DNA of 64,000 nt from Candidatus Gastranaerophilales bacterium (GCA_944324365.1 CALUWA010000004.1:1-64000), one strand, 5' to 3'. Counted from the first letter of the stretch, positions 43,626 through 53,501 are shown. Numbers and translations are program-made. Notes: a model not told the origin generated them from the letters alone.

Positions 43626-44390
43626 TTATTTAAACATTTTTGAACGTTCTGTTTTTATTTGTTTGATTAATTTTGGGTAATCACCCGATGTAAGTTCTCC
43701 GACAGCTTTATATAATTTCAAAACAGAATTTTCGATATTTTTATGATTTAGTTCAACCATATCTTTTGCCATTTCTTCATTTGACATGGCAAGGCGTGTC
43801 ATATCACGGAACCCGCTTGATGCCATCTCAAGCGCAAGAGGGTTTTCGCTTGCAGCTAAAAACAGTGCCTGCGATATAAGCATAGGCATGTGCGAAATCA
43901 TAGCTGCAGCCTCATCATGTTTTTGCGGAGTTGTAAAAAGAGGTTTTGCACCGAACTGCTTTATAATATTCGTAAGTTTCTGAACAGCTTCCTCAGGTGT
44001 TGTATTAAACGGTGTTAAAACCCATGTCGCATCTTTAAACAGTCCTTCAAAAGAGCTTTCATATCCTTTATTTTCAGTTCCGGCCATAGGATGGGTCGGG
44101 ATAAAAATGTACGGTCTAAATTTTTTGCATACAAAACTCTTTAAACTGCAAACATCAGCAACTATGGTGTCTTTTGAAACATATCGCTCAAGTTCATCCA
44201 AGACATCTATTGTTTTGTTCATTGCAGTGCATACAAAAATAATATCGCAGTCTTTCAGACAATCATAAGATTTGTATATCCCGTCACCTTCTTGTGATTT
44301 GGAAACGGCAATAACGTTATACCCAAGGCGTTTCAAATCCTTAAAAATCGAACCGCCGATTAAACCAAGACCAATAATACCGATTTTCAT
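43626..44390 (-). CDS. tyrA: Prephenate/arogenate dehydrogenase
   Basis: This 254-residue NAD(P)-dependent enzyme makes the tyrosine precursor. It has the Rossmann motif GIIGLGLIGGSI at the N-terminus, the prephenate-binding PTHPMAGTENKGYE and SSGFRDMTRLAMS near the C-terminus. There is no ACT domain or chorismate mutase fusion. GAGGTAG overlaps the end of the alr gene 7 bp upstream, so the two genes are one operon. Confidence 0.9.
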   Translation of the reverse strand: MKIGIIGLGLIGGSIFKDLKRLGYNVIAVSKSQEGDGIYKSYDCLKDCDIIFVCTAMNKTIDVLDELERYVSKDTIVADVCSLKSFVCKKFRPYIFIPTHPMAGTENKGYESSFEGLFKDATWVLTPFNTTPEEAVQKLTNIIKQFGAKPLFTTPQKHDEAAAMISHMPMLISQALFLAASENPLALEMASSGFRDMTRLAMSNEEMAKDMVELNHKNIENSVLKLYKAVGELTSGDYPKLIKQIKTERSKMFK

Positions 44391-44396
44391 AATAAA

Positions 44397-45521
44397 CTAC
44401 CTCGTATAAACCCGCGGCAAACGAACTTTCAGGCGGCAGGTTAATTCGTAATTAATGGTATTCAAAATTTTTGCCCATTCGTCGATTGAGTTTTGTTCAT
44501 CAAGCAGAGTTATGACATCTCCGATTTCGGCATCAACTCCTGTTATATCAAACATCATCTGATCCATGGTAATATTGCCGACCTGCGGAACTTTATGTCC
44601 GTTTAAAACTCCGTAAATCTTGTTGGACAACCCTCTTGATACGCCGTCAGCATATCCTATCGGAATTGTTGCAATTGTTCTTGTGCCTTTGGCACGGTAA
44701 GTATGTCCGTAACTTACACCTTCATGGTCTTTTGCTTCGTGAATATGAACAATTCTTCCTTTTAGAGATATAACCTGTTTTAAATCCGGATGAAATCCTT
44801 TATTATCAGGCGGCAAATCAGGATATAAGCCATACAGAGCAATCCCGACCCTCCGCATATTAGAAAGCGGGATTTCGTAACACATCGTACCTACAGTATT
44901 TTGAATATGAAGCAGCAGTCCCGTTGTATCAATATTTGAAATTACACTGTTCCATCTGTCTATCTGGATTTGTGTTTCATCTCTTTCTTCCGCTGCAGCC
45001 AGATGAGTAAATATCCCCTTTAATTCAAGATAATCTGCGGCTTGAACTTTTTTGATAAAATCAACTGCTTTATCATAACCGATACCGATTCTATTCATGC
45101 CGGTATCAATCTTTACATGAACTTTTGGTTTTTGGCCTGTTCTTAAAAATGCCTGTCTGCAAGCTTCAAGATGTGCATCCGAAAATACCGGAATAGAAAT
45201 ATCTTCCTGCACTGCTGTTTCAACAGCCCAAACAGGAACTGCGCCAAGAACAAGAATTTCAGCATTTATTTTGGCTTTTCTTAAATCTACACCTTCATCA
45301 ATTGAGGCAACTCCCAGCATATCAAAACCGGATGCCAAAAGTGTCGGAGCAAGCATAACAGAACCATGCCCGTATGCATCAGCTTTTACGACAGCAAGAA
45401 GTTTTGTATCGGCCGGAACGTTTTTTCTGATTTCCTGCGCATTGTGCGCCAAATTCCCTATATTGATTTCAACCCAGGAATCCCTGTGTATATTTGCGTT
45501 GGTTTGTCTGATATTTTTCAT
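44397..45521 (-). CDS. alr: Alanine racemase
   Basis: The 374-residue PLP enzyme makes D-alanine for peptidoglycan. The PLP lysine is in VVKADAYGHGSVM, the catalytic Tyr in the SYGHTYRAKGTRTIATIPIG region, and GNITMDQMMFDIT is the conserved C-terminal motif. I start at 45521 (MKNIRQTNANIHRDSWVEIN); the open frame runs 34 codons further upstream but gives an odd hydrophobic extension, and TATAAT at 45532-45537 lies only 10 nt before this ATG. Confidence 0.92.
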   Translation of the reverse strand: MKNIRQTNANIHRDSWVEINIGNLAHNAQEIRKNVPADTKLLAVVKADAYGHGSVMLAPTLLASGFDMLGVASIDEGVDLRKAKINAEILVLGAVPVWAVETAVQEDISIPVFSDAHLEACRQAFLRTGQKPKVHVKIDTGMNRIGIGYDKAVDFIKKVQAADYLELKGIFTHLAAAEERDETQIQIDRWNSVISNIDTTGLLLHIQNTVGTMCYEIPLSNMRRVGIALYGLYPDLPPDNKGFHPDLKQVISLKGRIVHIHEAKDHEGVSYGHTYRAKGTRTIATIPIGYADGVSRGLSNKIYGVLNGHKVPQVGNITMDQMMFDITGVDAEIGDVITLLDEQNSIDEWAKILNTINYELTCRLKVRLPRVYTR

Positions 45522-45610
45522 AAGCCTAATAATTATATAACAATTGTAAATGTTTTTCAAATAATTAAAGAAATTATTTTTAGTGCCGTAACAGAAAAAA
45601 AGGTTAGCAT

Positions 45611-47509
45611 ATGGAAAATTCACATAACGGTATAAATATTAATATAAAAGCTTTGCAAAATATCTTAAAATCAAGCGAAGATGCTGATTTTTTAAGTAAA
45701 TATGACAAAGATAAAAACAGTATTTTTTCTAAAGAAGAAATTGCCGAACTTTCTGATGATTTAATCAAATTTGCATCGAAAGACGGTAAAGCAGATACTC
45801 TGTCTGCAAAAGAGGCCTTAGATTTTTACAATTACACAATGTCAAAAAATGATAAAAATTTTAAGCCGATAAAATCGTTTGAAGATAATAAAAACCCTGT
45901 TTTGGACTGGCTGCAAAGTGTTAATAAGACATTTGAGCTTAATAATATGTTTCAAACCGAATTTGGCAGAGATTTCGGGGAGGATATAAAACTATTTATG
46001 GAAATGGATGATAAAAGGCTCCAAACAGTCAAAAAGCTATTGAGTATGGACAAAGATAAAAGATTACAAGGGATACATTTAGCTATACTATCAAGAGCAA
46101 ATGAAGAGAAATTACAGAAAATAGAAAAACTCATGAAAATGGATGGTTTAAACAGAGGGTTTGATTTGGGAATATTATATGATAAACTGTCCAATCTTAC
46201 GGAAGAGCAAATAAATCTGCTGCCAAAACTGATTAATATTCCGGACAGAAATTTATCTTTGTCTATGAACGAATTATTTTTTGCCGCGCAATTACCTGAA
46301 GATTATCTTAATAATTTGCTCAAAACAAATCCTAATTTTTCTATATCAAAAAGTACAGCAACAAGATTTGAGATAAACGAAAATCCGGGCGAACAAAATG
46401 TTTCAAAAGTTTTCGACACGGAAGCAAAAGAATGGATAGAAACGATTACGCGCGAACATAACGGAAATCTTTTTATCAAGACAATTGAAAACAAAAAACT
46501 GAATGTGAAGCAGGTTGTCAAATCAGATGAAGAAACCGGACAGCTTATAAGCTTAACAAATTACAAGTATGATAAAGAAGGAAACCTTATCTCTAAAGAA
46601 GAATTTGTACCCGGCACTGGCGGTATTGAGCAAAATATTAGTATTACGGATAAAAACGGTAAAAAATATCCCGTTCAATGGTCTGAATATGATGAGGCAA
46701 CCGGTACCAGAACAACTCAGAAAAGTTTAATCTCTCCTGACGGAACAAAAACAGATTATTTCCTTGAAGAAACTGCTGACGGCTTGAACATAAGCGAATA
46801 CGTAATTAAAGATAAAAACGGTAACATTCTTTTGAATGAAAAACGTACTTTTCAGCCTGTTAACGGTAATCCAAACAAATTCATTTCGTCTGTGAATGAC
46901 AAAATTTATGAAATAGAATATCAGGGTAATTTTGTCAGTGTTAAAGATAAATCAAACAACCAGGAAACCAAAATTGATTTAAGCAAACTGACAGATACAA
47001 ATTCTCCAGATATAATGAAAATCATAAAACAAATGCCGGGCGACAAGCTTATTCAGCTTTCTACTCATCCGATAAACAAAATTCAAATTGATGATATAAT
47101 GCCGACCTGGGATCCGTTCGACAAAATTTTGAATATGCGATCAATTGAGTTTGCTTCAAATGAAAAAGAGGTTTTTGGAATTTTTATGCATGAATTCGGG
47201 CATTTTCTTGACACAAAATTAGACAGCTCAGATACCGGAGTTTTGTCAGAAGATTCTGAACTGATTAAAACTTTCCGCGAAGAATTTGAAAACTACAAAC
47301 AAAATTCCACAACCTTTGACAGAAAAATTGTTGATCACATTTTACAATATTATGAAAATCCAGATGTCAATCTAATTGAAACAGTTGCGGAAAGCAGTCT
47401 GCTTCTTTATAGTGAATATACATCTATGCGGGCATATATCCTGCAAAAAAATTTCCCGAAAACTATCGCCCGTGTAGCACAATTAACAGAGCAAATGAAT
47501 ACAAACTAG
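45611..47509 (+). CDS. Putative HEXXH metalloprotease with EF-hand-like segment
   Basis: This 632-residue protein has an EF-hand-like loop near residue 34 (DKDKNSIFSKEE), a helical region (90-230), then YD-like beta repeats (about 290-450; TNYKYDKEGNLISKE). The C-terminal domain has H527-E-F-G-H531 followed by E594 in VAESSLLLY, a gluzincin pattern like the lethal-factor-type peptidases. No signal peptide is visible, so export would need another route. AAGG stands 9 nt before the ATG. A secreted toxin-like or surface protease is possible but unproved. Confidence 0.65.
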   Translation: MENSHNGININIKALQNILKSSEDADFLSKYDKDKNSIFSKEEIAELSDDLIKFASKDGKADTLSAKEALDFYNYTMSKNDKNFKPIKSFEDNKNPVLDWLQSVNKTFELNNMFQTEFGRDFGEDIKLFMEMDDKRLQTVKKLLSMDKDKRLQGIHLAILSRANEEKLQKIEKLMKMDGLNRGFDLGILYDKLSNLTEEQINLLPKLINIPDRNLSLSMNELFFAAQLPEDYLNNLLKTNPNFSISKSTATRFEINENPGEQNVSKVFDTEAKEWIETITREHNGNLFIKTIENKKLNVKQVVKSDEETGQLISLTNYKYDKEGNLISKEEFVPGTGGIEQNISITDKNGKKYPVQWSEYDEATGTRTTQKSLISPDGTKTDYFLEETADGLNISEYVIKDKNGNILLNEKRTFQPVNGNPNKFISSVNDKIYEIEYQGNFVSVKDKSNNQETKIDLSKLTDTNSPDIMKIIKQMPGDKLIQLSTHPINKIQIDDIMPTWDPFDKILNMRSIEFASNEKEVFGIFMHEFGHFLDTKLDSSDTGVLSEDSELIKTFREEFENYKQNSTTFDRKIVDHILQYYENPDVNLIETVAESSLLLYSEYTSMRAYILQKNFPKTIARVAQLTEQMNTN

Positions 47510-47760
47510 TTGTCAATAGAAATTTTAGAAGAAAATTCAGCCACAATTCTTGCGACATCCGAACCGCCTATGCAGACTTCCAAAATAAGTCCGCTGTGAA
47601 TAAGCATAGTTTCGCTGAATTCCATATTGTCAACATCAATTATCTGAAATTCTATAAAATCAGAACCTACATAGCGAAGTTTTCCGTATTCGCCGCCTGT
47701 AGCCCAACGGATAAACATAAATTGCTGTTCGTATTGTTTTAGTTTGTCTGTCAGTCTCAT
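47506..47760 (-). CDS. Small hypothetical protein
   Basis: This 84-residue protein appears beta-rich (WATGGEYGKLRYVGSDFIEF) and could be a small SH3/Sm-like barrel, but no family is certain. It has AGGATTGGG before the ATG and a good promoter further upstream. Its stop overlaps the protease gene end by 4 bp in convergent orientation. Confidence 0.65.
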   Translation of the reverse strand: MRLTDKLKQYEQQFMFIRWATGGEYGKLRYVGSDFIEFQIIDVDNMEFSETMLIHSGLILEVCIGGSDVARIVAEFSSKISIDN

Positions 47761-47784
47761 AATATCCCAATCCTATATACTAAT

Positions 47785-47812
47785 ATTGTACTGTATTTTT
47801 TATACTAGTCAA
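47785..47812 (-). promoter_or_regulatory. Promoter of the 84-residue protein gene
   Basis: On the minus strand TTGACT (47807-47812), 16 bp, TACAAT (47785-47790). Confidence 0.6.
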
Positions 47813-47879
47813 TATCACAAACATTAAGAAAAAATTAAATATAGAAATTTCAAAGCCGATACTCTATTACATACCACTT

Positions 47880-48791
47880 TTATTTCATCATAATTTGTGC
47901 GATTAATTCAGGATTTTCCTTAATCAAAGTATCTGCAAAAACTCTCGCATCCATCTGGGTAATAACAATTGACAACAAATCATTAGGCAGCTGCTGCAGC
48001 ATTTTAATCTTTTCTTCCGGCTCAATAACTTCCATGGCTTTAACCACTTCCGGCTGCTGTTTATAGGTATTAATCATGTTTGTATATGCATGTGCATCAA
48101 TATTTTGGTAAAGCTCGTTATGTTCTTTTGCCAAACCCAAAGTCAGCTGCTGTTTGGCAACAGGCTGCATGGAGAGCATTGCATCTTTGAACTGGAGCGG
48201 ATTAAGATCGGAAAGTTTGTCAACTATCTCCCTTGAATTCATTTTATCTGTACTTTCGCCGCTTACACTTTCATACATTTGCATCAGGTATTCTTTCGGA
48301 ATTGACGGCAAATGATTTAATACTTTATTTTTTTCTATGTCAGTATCTGTCAAAAACTTGTCTAATTGGTCTTCCGGAAGGTATTGAACGATTTCTTCCT
48401 GGGAAAACATTTCAAATACCGTATTAACAAGCTGTTCAGGCGGAATTTCTTCAAGCATTTTCATCAATTTGTTTTGGGTAAAAAACTTCAACCCCTCGTT
48501 AATATCTTCTTCTTCCATCAAAGGCAGAAAGCTTCTTAACTGGTCTGCCGTCATTTCGTTTAAAAATTCAAGTTTATTGTTAGGGTCAGCAAGTTTGAAG
48601 ATTTTTACAAGCATATCCGGTGATTGAAACAGCTCTTCGGCATATTTAACAGCCTCCTGGTTCCCGGCTTCCGCTTCTGCTTCAACAATTTCCTCAATAG
48701 TCAGGTCGGCATATTCCTGCTCCATTTTGCTTGCAGAAATATTCAACTTATACATTAGGGTGGTTAAATCGGTATCAATTACTATACTCAT
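47880..48791 (-). CDS. Helical-repeat protein, MgtE_N/FliG-like superhelix
   Basis: The 303-residue protein is made of repeated short helices of the type LPxxxLxxFLxxTD (YLPEDQLDKFLTDTD, IPPEQLVNTVFEMFSQEE, LQQLPNDLLSIVITQMDARV). This pattern recalls the N-terminal superhelix of MgtE and of FliG. There is no transporter or CBS domain and no membrane segment. It is a likely cytoplasmic scaffold. AGG lies upstream, followed by a short leader. Confidence 0.65.
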   Translation of the reverse strand: MSIVIDTDLTTLMYKLNISASKMEQEYADLTIEEIVEAEAEAGNQEAVKYAEELFQSPDMLVKIFKLADPNNKLEFLNEMTADQLRSFLPLMEEEDINEGLKFFTQNKLMKMLEEIPPEQLVNTVFEMFSQEEIVQYLPEDQLDKFLTDTDIEKNKVLNHLPSIPKEYLMQMYESVSGESTDKMNSREIVDKLSDLNPLQFKDAMLSMQPVAKQQLTLGLAKEHNELYQNIDAHAYTNMINTYKQQPEVVKAMEVIEPEEKIKMLQQLPNDLLSIVITQMDARVFADTLIKENPELIAQIMMK

Positions 48792-48911
48792 AAAATAGCC
48801 TCATGTATAATAACGGCCAATTTTTTGTCAAAATTCAATATATATAAGATTTATTAACAAATCTTAATAAAATATAATTTACTTAAATGATGATTTTTTT
48901 CCGATAAACAT

Positions 48912-48917
48912 TATAAT
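48912..48917 (+). promoter_or_regulatory. -10 box of a predicted leaderless gene
   Basis: TATAAT is followed by 6 nt and the ATG at 48924. A good -35 box is not visible. Confidence 0.4.
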
Positions 48918-48923
48918 CAGGGT

Positions 48924-49565
48924 ATGAGAAAGTTATGCATAATATTTCTGATAATACTTTCAGCCCCGTTAAACTGTTACGGAGCATTTTTCTCAAAGCA
49001 GGCCGACAACGTTGATACGTCAAAAGGTTATGTCGGAACTTTGCCTGATTTGACAAAAGAATATGCGCCAAGTGAAACATCTGTTTCCACCCCGATTTTT
49101 GATAAGACAAAAGATTTTAATTCCGCAAACGAAGTAAAACCCGTTCCGCGGGATGATCCCGCCTTTGTGAATATTATTCTTAAACAAGATAAGCTTTCGC
49201 CTTACGTCAGCGATTTGCAGGAATTTATAGAAATGCTTGAACAAATATATGATTCAATAGAATCAGGAGAAAATGTTCAGCGATTTGCTGCAAGAGTATA
49301 TTACTTTAAGAAAAACGCCGAATATTTCGGGGAAAAATATGCAAATGAGCCCGAAAGCAGTTACATTTCGTATGAAAAAATTCTGGAACTAAGTGCACAA
49401 GCGCAAAGTGTTGCGAATTTGCGGACAGAAGCCGAAAAATATAAACCGTATCTTGCATATACCGGCTCCGGTGCAATATACAATTCAAACAGTATTGACC
49501 AGCAGCTTGAATATTTAAAAACAGAAGTCGAAAGAATTATAAATATACTCAAAGACACGAATTAA
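48924..49565 (+). CDS. Secreted hypothetical protein
   Basis: This 213-residue protein has a signal peptide (1-22; MRKLCIIFLIILSAPLNCYG). The mature part has a Pro/Thr-rich start and a helical second half with a likely coiled coil (about 90-210). No known domain is recognised. The start is 6 nt after a TATAAT box without a ribosome-binding site. The kinase gene follows 23 bp later in the same direction. Confidence 0.7.
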   Translation: MRKLCIIFLIILSAPLNCYGAFFSKQADNVDTSKGYVGTLPDLTKEYAPSETSVSTPIFDKTKDFNSANEVKPVPRDDPAFVNIILKQDKLSPYVSDLQEFIEMLEQIYDSIESGENVQRFAARVYYFKKNAEYFGEKYANEPESSYISYEKILELSAQAQSVANLRTEAEKYKPYLAYTGSGAIYNSNSIDQQLEYLKTEVERIINILKDTN

Positions 49566-49588
49566 AATATACCTAGTAGGGTAATTGT

Positions 49589-51034
49589 ATGGATTATTTT
49601 TATCCATACAATTATCATATGCAAAAATATTCAGATAACACGATAAATCCTAAAGTTGCGTTCGTGGAAGATATAAAATCTATTTCTTCTGCACAGGATT
49701 TGACATCTAAAAAACTTTGCATAATAAAAACAAATTTTAAAGATCTTAATCCGCTGAAAAAACTTATTCAAAAATACCCTAATACTGAATTTTGGCTTAC
49801 TTCAAACGATATTTCAAGAAAAAATATTCTTCAGGCAAATTATTACGGGATAAAAAACGTTATTCCTTTTCCGTTTGATATCAAAATCGTAAGAGATTTC
49901 TTCCGGAAAAACCAGCAAAAATTACCTGAGGAAAAATATTCCGATGAAACCTATAACTGGATGAAAGGCTTGAAGGTAATGATTGTAGACGACAACCCTA
50001 TGAATGTTGACCTGCTTGCCGAAACTTTTGCATCTTCCGGTTTGAATATATCTACATTTCAAAAGCCCCAAAACGCTCTTGATATGTTGATGAAAGAAAA
50101 GTTTGATTTATTTTTGCTCGATATAATGATGCCGGAGATATCAGGATTTGATCTTGCATTAAAAATCAAGGAGTCCGAATTAAACAAAGATACCCCGATA
50201 GTATTTATATCCGCTCTTTCTGATTCCGAAAACAAAATAACCGGTTATGATTTAGGCTCCTGTGCTTATATTGAAAAGCCTTTTGACGTCAATGTAGTAC
50301 GGTCGCAGGTTTTTAATATTTTAAAATCAAGAAAATTGCAGCAAGCAATGAGCCAGACAAAAGAATCTTTTGTTGCGATGGTTGCGCATGATCTAAAATC
50401 TCCTGTTAACGCAGAAATTACTGCATTGGAAATGCTTTTGCAAAAAATACCTGCACAAAACAATTTTGAAAATAACGAAATAATTACTGACCTGCTTCAA
50501 GCTGCAAAATATATGAAAAATTTAGTCGACAATATTCTTTATAAATACAAATTTGAAACAAACAATGTTTCTCTGAATAAAGATTATTTTTTAATAAATT
50601 CGCTAATCACGGAAAGTATTGCGGAAATGAAGTATCTTGCCGCTGACAAAAAACAACTGTTTGTATTTAAAAATACGGCAAAACATTGTTCTTTGCTTAT
50701 TGATTATATTGAAATAAAAAGAGTGCTGCATAATCTTTTTTCCAACGCGATTGAGCATGCACCGAAAAATTCTGTAATAGAGGTCTTTTTGAGTGAAAAT
50801 AAATTCAATCTGCAAATAGCAGTTGAAAATACATTGAAAAATATTCCGCCTAAAAATATTAACGATATTTTTGACAAATTTGTTTCTTTTGCGGACAAGT
50901 CAAAATGTGTTAATTCGGGTTTGGGCTTATACGTGGCAAAAAGGATAATTGAAGCGCACAACGGTACGATAAAAGCAGAAATAAAGAATAACAACAAAAT
51001 CAGGTTTACTCTACAGCTTCCAAAAAACAAATGA
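49589..51034 (+). CDS. Receiver-histidine kinase hybrid
   Basis: This 481-residue protein has an N-terminal receiver-like domain without a clear phosphoacceptor (1-110), then a true receiver (128-245) with VDD and phosphoacceptor D178 (LLDIMMPE). A kinase follows, with H267 in the H box (FVAMVAHDLKSPVN), an N box (NLFSNAIEHAP) and a G box (SGLGLYVAKRI). The receiver stands before the kinase, the reverse of most hybrids. No membrane segments are seen, so the kinase is soluble, and no cognate regulator is adjacent. It ends 1 bp from a convergent gene. Confidence 0.88.
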   Translation: MDYFYPYNYHMQKYSDNTINPKVAFVEDIKSISSAQDLTSKKLCIIKTNFKDLNPLKKLIQKYPNTEFWLTSNDISRKNILQANYYGIKNVIPFPFDIKIVRDFFRKNQQKLPEEKYSDETYNWMKGLKVMIVDDNPMNVDLLAETFASSGLNISTFQKPQNALDMLMKEKFDLFLLDIMMPEISGFDLALKIKESELNKDTPIVFISALSDSENKITGYDLGSCAYIEKPFDVNVVRSQVFNILKSRKLQQAMSQTKESFVAMVAHDLKSPVNAEITALEMLLQKIPAQNNFENNEIITDLLQAAKYMKNLVDNILYKYKFETNNVSLNKDYFLINSLITESIAEMKYLAADKKQLFVFKNTAKHCSLLIDYIEIKRVLHNLFSNAIEHAPKNSVIEVFLSENKFNLQIAVENTLKNIPPKNINDIFDKFVSFADKSKCVNSGLGLYVAKRIIEAHNGTIKAEIKNNNKIRFTLQLPKNK

Positions 51035-51035
51035 A

Positions 51036-51437
51036 TTATCTGACATAAAATTCCGCCTGGGTCAAAACTTTGGTAGGCTTATCTTTTGAATAAACTTTCA
51101 TTATATAAGCACCTTTTTGGTTTATTACGATGTAATCCGTAAAGTACTTATCTTCTTCATCTTTTAAACGAATATTCCTTGTCATAAAAAGTTCATACCC
51201 CAGATATTCCGCGTCGCCCTTTTTTATAATCTGGATATCCAAATATCTTGAATGCTGAACTTCCGGCATTAATATCAGGTAGTATATTCTGCTTCCGCAT
51301 TCAAACGTGCTTGAATAATCCATAACATTTTCTTTTGTTATCGGACGCTGGTTAAATAATATACTTGCTTTTGGTGTGCAAGCGGAAGTTGAAAGCAAAA
51401 GTATAAATGCTGTCAATAATAAAAAATATTTTTTCAT
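51036..51437 (-). CDS. Small lipoprotein
   Basis: The 133-residue protein has a lipoprotein signal with lipobox LSTSAC (Cys about residue 20). The mature part is beta-rich (IYYLILMPE, RYLDIQIIK, YIVINQKGAYIMKVYS). Its function is unknown. The ATG shares its first base with the last base of the upstream TPR gene, so the two proteins are probably made together and may work together in the envelope. Confidence 0.75.
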   Translation of the reverse strand: MKKYFLLLTAFILLLSTSACTPKASILFNQRPITKENVMDYSSTFECGSRIYYLILMPEVQHSRYLDIQIIKKGDAEYLGYELFMTRNIRLKDEEDKYFTDYIVINQKGAYIMKVYSKDKPTKVLTQAEFYVR

Positions 51438-53461
51438 TATTTTTTCAAACTCTTAATTCTGTTTTGAACTGCTTCAACGGCATTTTCATCTTTATTATAT
51501 TTCAGGAAAAGCTCGTAATTTTTTATAGCTTCCGTGTTATTTTTTTCTGTTTCATAAGCAACAGCCAAAGCATAATATGCATACGCATATTCCTTATTCA
51601 GATTGATAGTTTGTTCAAAGCATTTTTTGCTTTCTGTAACGTCTTTTTCGCTTGCATATACAAGCCCGAGGTTAAACCAGCCGTCTGCATATTCAGGGTT
51701 TACCACTATAGCTTTTTTATAAAAATCTATCGCATTTTTCTCATCATTTTTCAGCTTATATACATTCCCGACTTTCAGAAGTGTAACTTCATCGGAAGGA
51801 TTAAGAGCAAGCGCCTCTTTGTAATTTTTCAGGGAATCATCATAGAGTTTTGCCTTATAGTGTTCATCTCCGAGCGCGATTAACTCTTTTGTCTTGGCCG
51901 CATTATCAGCTGCTGCCGCTGCTGCTGCGGGGTCGGTTAATGTAATTTCCTGAATTTCTCCTGATTCTGAAGTTTTGTTTTCTTTTACGGAATTTATCTC
52001 GGAAATAAATTCTGCAAATTCATTGCTGTATTGGGAATTATCCGGGTTCATTGAAATAGCTTTTTCATAGTATTCGGTTGCTTTATCGTTAACTTTGCAA
52101 GCTCTGTATGCTCTTGCAAGACCGATATAAGCGGCACTGTCTTTTGAACCTCTGGAAATTGCTTTTATGAATAAATCCGTTGCATCCGAATAATTCTGTT
52201 TGTTTAACTCAATCTGTCCTTGCGATACCAGGGCATCTGTAAGGTTATTTTGAATTATTTCACTGTCTTTCACCGCCAAAATTTCTTCATACAGCTTTAT
52301 AGCTTCGTCGTATTTATCCATGGCATGCATTGCAATTGCTTTATTTGTCAAAGTATCCATATCCTGCGGATCTTTCATCAACAATTCATCATAGTACTTG
52401 ATGGCATTAGTGTAATCCTTTTTGTAATGATAACAAGCTGCAGTTGATTTTTGGATATCAATATCTTCAACTCCCATAGCAAGAGCTTTTTCATAACTTA
52501 CAATAGCATTGTCATAATCTTTCATTCTCTGATATACAATACCCATATTTTTATAAACTCTTGTGTCATCAGGGTAAGCCGCAGCATAAGCCTTATATTC
52601 CTTAATAGCTTCGGCATCTTTTGACATATCGGCAAGAAGATTTGCATAATCAAATTTTAAAGATGTAAGATTTGGATTTTCTTTGAAAATTACTTCATAC
52701 TGTGCAAGCGCCATGTCATTTTTGTCTAATGCCTGATAAGATAATGCCAGACAAACTTTTGCCGTCATGTTTTCTGAATCTTTTGCTATAGCTTTTTCCA
52801 AAAATTCAACGGCTTTTTCATATTTTTGTGTTTCAAAAAGTGCTATACCGTAATTAGCATAATCATCAAAATGAGAATTATTATTTACGTAAAGATTTTC
52901 AAATTCTTCTACGGCTTTTTCCGGGTTATCGTTAGCAAGATATGCGTTAGCAAGGGTTTTTCTGGCTTCCCAATGCTGTGCATAAGTATTCAGGAAAGTA
53001 TTGTAATTTTCAATAGCTTCCTTGTAATTTTTCATTTGGTATTGAACATTTGCAATATTTAGATAGTTATATTTGTATTCAGGAAATATTTTTAGTGCAT
53101 TTTCGTAAGCACCGAGAGCTTCCGTGTATTTGCCCTGGGTTTCATAAATACTGCCGAGGCTTATGTAAACAAAAGCATCATTCGGACGCAGTTCAATAAC
53201 TTTTGTATAAGTTTGAATTGCATCATCATACTTATCCATATCGGTATAAAGCCCCGCAAGCTTAGTATAAAGCATAGCATCATCCGGTGAAAGCTTTATT
53301 GCTTCAAGAACCTTGTCAACAGCCTGCTGGTAATTATGCTGGTATTCCAGACTGCAGGCTTCCTGATACAAAGAACTCGCCTCCGGGCTCATTGCGGAAT
53401 ATGCCGGAAGTGTAAACAAAAGAGATGCTATAAATGCCGTTGTTACAATATGCTTGTTAAT
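51437..53461 (-). CDS. Exported multi-TPR protein, probable ATT start
   Basis: The protein consists of at least 15 TPR units in two blocks (about 25-470 and 530-670) separated by a Ser/Glu/Ala linker. Typical units are YTKLAGLYTDMDKYDDAIQT and GWFNLGLVYASEKDVTESKK. The first ATG or TTG in frame (TTG at 53419) would cut a signal peptide in half. Starting at ATT (53459-53461) gives NKHIVTTAFIASLLFTLPA, cut after AYSA, and places AAGGAG exactly 7 nt upstream. I therefore propose ATT as start; 674 residues in all. It should act in the periplasm or be surface-exposed, with the lipoprotein encoded next to it. Confidence 0.75.
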   Translation of the reverse strand: MNKHIVTTAFIASLLFTLPAYSAMSPEASSLYQEACSLEYQHNYQQAVDKVLEAIKLSPDDAMLYTKLAGLYTDMDKYDDAIQTYTKVIELRPNDAFVYISLGSIYETQGKYTEALGAYENALKIFPEYKYNYLNIANVQYQMKNYKEAIENYNTFLNTYAQHWEARKTLANAYLANDNPEKAVEEFENLYVNNNSHFDDYANYGIALFETQKYEKAVEFLEKAIAKDSENMTAKVCLALSYQALDKNDMALAQYEVIFKENPNLTSLKFDYANLLADMSKDAEAIKEYKAYAAAYPDDTRVYKNMGIVYQRMKDYDNAIVSYEKALAMGVEDIDIQKSTAACYHYKKDYTNAIKYYDELLMKDPQDMDTLTNKAIAMHAMDKYDEAIKLYEEILAVKDSEIIQNNLTDALVSQGQIELNKQNYSDATDLFIKAISRGSKDSAAYIGLARAYRACKVNDKATEYYEKAISMNPDNSQYSNEFAEFISEINSVKENKTSESGEIQEITLTDPAAAAAAADNAAKTKELIALGDEHYKAKLYDDSLKNYKEALALNPSDEVTLLKVGNVYKLKNDEKNAIDFYKKAIVVNPEYADGWFNLGLVYASEKDVTESKKCFEQTINLNKEYAYAYYALAVAYETEKNNTEAIKNYELFLKYNKDENAVEAVQNRIKSLKK

Positions 53462-53501
53462 ATCCTTACTCCTTATTTAATAATAACAATATATCAAAAA
53501 A

